Source: Streptomyces sp. BR123 (GTDB taxonomy: Bacteria > Actinomycetota > Actinomycetes > Streptomycetales > Streptomycetaceae). From it: a stretch of DNA of 46,406 nt. How positions within the stretch are numbered: the stretch's first letter is position 1; every line of letters begins with the position of its first letter. Positions 43,189 through 46,406 of this stretch are shown one piece after another. A program made the position numbers and the translations under genes. The notes below the pieces were generated by a model. That model did no database searches and was not told where the DNA came from. It was given only the letters and a program-made list of their open reading frames with translations. Where the stretch lies: positions 1 through 46,406 of the forward strand of contig NZ_JACBGN010000025.1 of NCBI RefSeq assembly GCF_013401435.1. Direction: 5' to 3'.

Positions 43189-44010
43189 TCAGGCAGTGGG
43201 ACGGGGCGCGGACGCGGGGCGGTCGGGGCGGGGCCAGGGCATCTCCCCGGTCAGCTCGGGCCACTGCCAGGGCCGGAAGGCGACGCCCGAGGGCTGAGCG
43301 GGGAAGGCGCCCGGGGCGAAGTCCAGGGATCCCACGAACACGTTCACGTGGGACGTCAGCTGCTCCCCCGCAGGGGTGCCCACCGTGTAAGCGAACCGGT
43401 CGTAGCCGGTGAAGCCGGGCGCCGGGCTGTACGTCACCCAGCCGTCGTACGACAGCTGCGCCTCGCCGTGGCGCGGCGCGGTCACCGCCACGGCGGTGCT
43501 CCCCGCCGGGCACGCGGACAGCACGTTCACCGAACCGGACCCGCCCGGCTCGGCGGTGAGGCGCAGGCCCCGGGCGGTGGCCCGGCGGACCGGCAGCGCC
43601 TCGGCGTCCAGCCGGGCCGTGCGGACGAGCTTGCGGCCGGTCGCGTCGGGGACGGCCACCATCATCTGCGGCCGGATCCGCGGCGCCGAGGCGGTGTCGT
43701 GGACGCGCAGCTGCAGGATGCCGGTGCCGGTCTCGCCCGAGTCGGCCCGGACCCGGAACCAGCCCTGCCGCGGGAAGTACTCCAGGCCCTGCACGCCGAC
43801 GATGTCCGCGGACTCGGCCAGCGGTGCCTGCAGCAGGTAGCCGCAGCCGCGCGAGGCGCCCTGGTCGGGGGCCACGGACAGGCCGAGCTGGACCGTTTCC
43901 CCGGGCGCGACGCCGCGCCGCGGGTCGGCCGAGCAGTACAGGGCGGCGTACACGGCGCCCCCGTCGGGGGTCTCGCCGAGGGCCCGGCCCCGGCACAGGA
44001 GGTTGTTCAC
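43189..44010 (-). CDS. Protein with Ig/cadherin-like C-terminal domain
   Basis: A 273-residue protein of unknown function. Two beta-rich halves are visible. The second includes HGEAQLSYDGWVTYSPAPGF and TGYDRFAYTVGT, the Big_9/cadherin-like pattern of bacterial adhesin repeats. There is no signal peptide with the GTG 44010 start, which has GAGGAG upstream. It lies 12 bases from the SGNH gene and 13 from the glycosyltransferase, so it belongs to the same operon and probably handles the same polymer. The C-terminal tail is Pro/Arg rich. Confidence 0.72.
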   Translation of the reverse strand: MNNLLCRGRALGETPDGGAVYAALYCSADPRRGVAPGETVQLGLSVAPDQGASRGCGYLLQAPLAESADIVGVQGLEYFPRQGWFRVRADSGETGTGILQLRVHDTASAPRIRPQMMVAVPDATGRKLVRTARLDAEALPVRRATARGLRLTAEPGGSGSVNVLSACPAGSTAVAVTAPRHGEAQLSYDGWVTYSPAPGFTGYDRFAYTVGTPAGEQLTSHVNVFVGSLDFAPGAFPAQPSGVAFRPWQWPELTGEMPWPRPDRPASAPRPTA

Positions 44011-44022
44011 GGACGGGGCTCC

Positions 44023-44829
44023 TCAGGCGCCGGGGAACGTGGAGACGCGGGACGTGGTGCGGTGCCGGAAGGTCTCCTCGTCCAGCCAGCCCATCTCGTC
44101 GTAGTCGAAGCGCGTGCGGTCCAGGTCCCGGCCCCAGTGGGCCGGGATGACGCCCTGCTCCAGCATGCTGCGGGCGATGAACCGGGCGCACTCGATCGCG
44201 CCCTCGGCCCGTGTGTGCACGTTGTCCCCGTCCAGGATGTGCTTCTGCAGGGGCTCTCCGCGGCGCAGGTACATGAAGGCGGCCTTGGACGCCTCCGCCC
44301 CGAGCTCCTCCCACCACAGCAGGCTCTGCTCGTACAGGTCGACGACCGGCACGTGCTCGTCCTCGGCCAGCTGCCGGGCCGCGACCGGGTAGTCGCCGAG
44401 GAAGCGGGCGACGTTGCCGTGCCGGTCGATGCGCCGCCGCTCGTAGGGCAGCAGGATCACCGGGTGGCCCTGCCGCTCCCGGGTGCCGTGCACGTACGCG
44501 GCCATCTGCTCCGTGAAGGTGGAGAACGGCTCGGTGTGCAGGCCCGGGTCCGGCTTGATGTCGTTCTGGCCGAAGCCGAACAGCAGGTAGTCGCCCGGCG
44601 CCATGTCCTCCAGGATCCACTGGAGCCGGCCGCGCTCGCGGAAGCTCTTGGAGCTGGCCCGCGCGCGGGCGCAGTTCACCACCTCCACCGCGTCGGTGAG
44701 GAACAGCGGCAGCGCCTGCGTCCAGCCCGCCATCGGCAGGAAGCTGTACGGGCGGCTGACCGCGTTGGAGCCGCCGGCCACGTAGATCCTGGGGCGGCGG
44801 CCCTGCTGCGGAACGGATGCGTACGACAT
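44023..44829 (-). CDS. SGNH/GDSL hydrolase (rhamnogalacturonan acetylesterase-like)
   Basis: A 268-residue SGNH hydrolase. Block I is YVAGGSNAVS (Ser in GGS instead of the usual GDS), Block III is FGFGQNDIKPD with the oxyanion Asn, and Block V is LDGDNVHTRAEGA with the Asp-His pair. It resembles rhamnogalacturonan acetylesterases: it probably removes acetyl or similar ester groups from a sugar polymer. No signal peptide. The start ATG 44829 is 2 bases after the stop of the cytidylyltransferase gene; the open frame further upstream is only a shadow of that gene. Its product may trim the teichoic acid precursor. Confidence 0.85.
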   Translation of the reverse strand: MSYASVPQQGRRPRIYVAGGSNAVSRPYSFLPMAGWTQALPLFLTDAVEVVNCARARASSKSFRERGRLQWILEDMAPGDYLLFGFGQNDIKPDPGLHTEPFSTFTEQMAAYVHGTRERQGHPVILLPYERRRIDRHGNVARFLGDYPVAARQLAEDEHVPVVDLYEQSLLWWEELGAEASKAAFMYLRRGEPLQKHILDGDNVHTRAEGAIECARFIARSMLEQGVIPAHWGRDLDRTRFDYDEMGWLDEETFRHRTTSRVSTFPGA

Positions 44830-44831
44830 GC

Positions 44832-46337
44832 CTAGACTCCCTGGTCCTCCGACGTCTGGATCAGGACGGAGGCGAGCGCCGCCTCGAAGCCGGAGCGCTG
44901 CGCCGGGGACGCCGTCGGATCCTGCTTGCGGACGTCGATCACATGGCCGGTCATCTCGGAGACCAGGACGTCCAGGGAGGTCAGGGCCACCGACTCGGAG
45001 GTCAGCAGCGATTCCCGGGGCTCCCGGCCGAAGGCCTTGGCGCGCATCGGGGTGGCGGTGCGCTCGGGGTTCACACAGTTGACGCGGATGCCGTCTTCGG
45101 CCCACTCGTCGGCGAGCGCCTGGGTCAGGTTCACCATGGCGGCCTTGGTCGAGGAGTACAGGCTGTACTCGGCGCGGCCGCGGGTGTAGCTGCTGGAGGT
45201 GAACAGCAGCAGCTGACCCTCGGTCTCGCTGAGGTACTTGTAGGAGGCGCGGGCGATGTTCACCGGGGCCAGGTAGTTGACCTCCAGCGCCTCCCGGATG
45301 GTCTCGTTGTCGGTTTCGGCGAGACGGCCGACGCGGAGCACGCCCGCGGTGTTGACGACGTAGTCGATCCGGCCGGTCTCGGCGTAGGCGGAGGCGAGGG
45401 CAGCCTCGACGTGGTCGAGGTTCTCGACGTGCGTGCCGGTGGTGGAGCGGCCGAGCGCGAAGACGCGGGCGCCGAAGCCCTCGGCGATCCGGCAGATGTC
45501 GGCGCCGATGCCGTACGAGCCGCCGAAGACCACCATCGTCTTGCCGGACAGCTGCGCGCGGTAGGCCTCCTCGCCGGCCTGGGCGGGCGCGGCGTGGGAG
45601 GCGAGCTGGAACAGCTTGTCGGCGATGAAGACGTCGACCGGCTGGGTGACCTTCATGTTGTAGTCGTCGCCGGCGACCACGTGGACGGGGACGTCCGGCA
45701 GGTACTTGACCACCACCGAGCAGTCGTCGGTGGCCTGGAAGAACGGGTCGGCGGCAGCCCGCTCGTACGCGGCGCGGATGGTGGAGAGCCGGAAGCCCTG
45801 CGGGGTCTGGCCGCGGCGCAGTCGGGAGCGGTCGGGGACCTCGGTGATGAACTCGCCGTCGTCGCCGTGGGTCCGCGTCACGATGACGGTGTCGGAGGAC
45901 GGGATGGCGACGTCGACGGCCTGGTACCGCTCCAGGGACTCGACGCACTCGCGCACCACGCGCTGGGAGAGCAGCGGGCGCACCGCGTCGTGGAAGAGGA
46001 GGTTGCAGTCCTCGCCCTCGCCGAGCCGCGCCGTGGCGGCCCGGATGGCGGCCAGGGTGGTCTCGCTGCGGGTGGAGCCGCCCGGGAGGATCTCCGTCAC
46101 CTTGCGCAGGCGGGCGTTCTCGACGATGCGGCGGGCGTCGTCCACGTACGCGGGCGTCATGAGGAGGATGACCTCGTCGACGTCCGGCGCGTTCTCGAAG
46201 ATGTGGAGGGTGTGCTCCAGGATCGACTTTCCGGCGATCTTGAGCAGTTGCTTGGGTATCTCGAGCCCGATGCGCTGGCCGGTGCCCCCTGCGAGCACGA
46301 CGGCGATGGTGCGGTGGGGGACGGGTCTGGAGGACAC
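44832..46337 (-). CDS. Fused cytidylyltransferase/SDR (Bcs1/TarIJ-like, CDP-ribitol synthesis)
   Basis: A 501-residue two-domain enzyme. Residues about 8-240 are an IspD/TarI-like cytidylyltransferase: VVLAGGTGQRIGLEIPKQLL, FHDAVRPLL, RRGQTPQGFR and the DDC...V.VVAGD block. Residues about 260-490 are a short-chain dehydrogenase: VVFGGSYGIGADI (NADPH site), VNTAGVL, and the Ser and YSLYSSTKAAMVN catalytic Tyr-Lys pair. This order matches Haemophilus Bcs1, which reduces ribulose-5-phosphate to ribitol-5-phosphate and activates it as CDP-ribitol. A ribitol-type wall teichoic acid is thus predicted. The start is GTG 46337 with AGGAG ahead. First gene of the operon in the window; upstream genes lie outside. 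Confidence 0.9.
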   Translation of the reverse strand: MSSRPVPHRTIAVVLAGGTGQRIGLEIPKQLLKIAGKSILEHTLHIFENAPDVDEVILLMTPAYVDDARRIVENARLRKVTEILPGGSTRSETTLAAIRAATARLGEGEDCNLLFHDAVRPLLSQRVVRECVESLERYQAVDVAIPSSDTVIVTRTHGDDGEFITEVPDRSRLRRGQTPQGFRLSTIRAAYERAAADPFFQATDDCSVVVKYLPDVPVHVVAGDDYNMKVTQPVDVFIADKLFQLASHAAPAQAGEEAYRAQLSGKTMVVFGGSYGIGADICRIAEGFGARVFALGRSTTGTHVENLDHVEAALASAYAETGRIDYVVNTAGVLRVGRLAETDNETIREALEVNYLAPVNIARASYKYLSETEGQLLLFTSSSYTRGRAEYSLYSSTKAAMVNLTQALADEWAEDGIRVNCVNPERTATPMRAKAFGREPRESLLTSESVALTSLDVLVSEMTGHVIDVRKQDPTASPAQRSGFEAALASVLIQTSEDQGV

Positions 46338-46406
46338 GGGCTCCTGCTTCCTGAGCTGGTGGTGCGGTGTGGCGGTGCGGACGCGGTGGGGGCGCGCGGG
46401 TGGGAC

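Overview
The window is chromosomal DNA of a Streptomyces-type actinomycete. The evidence is very high GC with strong third-position GC bias, frequent GTG starts with GGAGG-like ribosome binding sites, and a conserved order of core genes: murA2 with a fused HTH domain, acnA, ngcEFG, a ROK regulator, a xylFGH-like transporter, dxs and an amino-acid permease. From memory this order matches S. coelicolor around SCO5998-SCO6014; I could not check it by search.

Layout. (1) 1-2.4 kb: a cytochrome P450 cut by the window edge, a NUDIX hydrolase, a 3Fe-4S ferredoxin and the wreck of a GlxA-type regulator. (2) 2.4-10.7 kb: a candidate, apparently undescribed, ribosomally made and post-translationally modified peptide (RiPP) system. 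A 39-residue gene encodes four exact hexads VVHNRA/VVHNRA/VVHNRA/VVHNRS. It is followed by a perfect hairpin and then a fused RRE/E1-like-YcaO cyclodehydratase, an MFS exporter and a GNAT acetyltransferase, all closely coupled. A LuxR-type regulator with a degenerate receiver and a DUF885 metallopeptidase-like gene come next. An M20 peptidase is divergent from the precursor. (3) 10.7-14.2 kb: the HTH-MurA fusion with a palindrome at its promoter, an alpha/beta hydrolase and a small H-type lectin-like gene.

(4) 14,359-23,616: a 9.26-kb segment that I read as a relic transposon. Its ends are inverted repeats of 31 bp with 28 identical positions, and its flanks are GCCAC and GCCAT, a near-perfect 5-bp target duplication. 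Just inside the right end lies a decayed TnsA-like endonuclease gene, the position expected for a Tn7-like heteromeric transposon. Cargo: an arylsulfotransferase-like lipoprotein, a GPP34 protein, a lipid kinase, a DUF308 membrane protein, an AI-2E family transporter, two decayed genes, and an IS5-type insertion that is itself broken.

(5) 23.6-39.1 kb: core metabolism. acnA has two candidate operators (a TamR-like palindrome and an iron-box-like site). ngcEFG (N-acetylglucosamine/chitobiose uptake) has a DasR-like site. Then come a ROK repressor, a xylose-type ABC transporter, dxs (isoprenoid precursor synthesis) and an amino-acid permease. (6) 39.1-46.4 kb: a cell-envelope region. An LCP ligase-type protein and an unrecognised gene face a minus-strand operon containing a fused cytidylyltransferase-SDR (Bcs1/TarIJ-like, predicted to make CDP-ribitol), an SGNH hydrolase, an Ig-like protein and a family 2 glycosyltransferase. 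Together these suggest wall teichoic acid synthesis and attachment.

No tRNA, rRNA or CRISPR array was seen. All family assignments come from motif reading, without database search.
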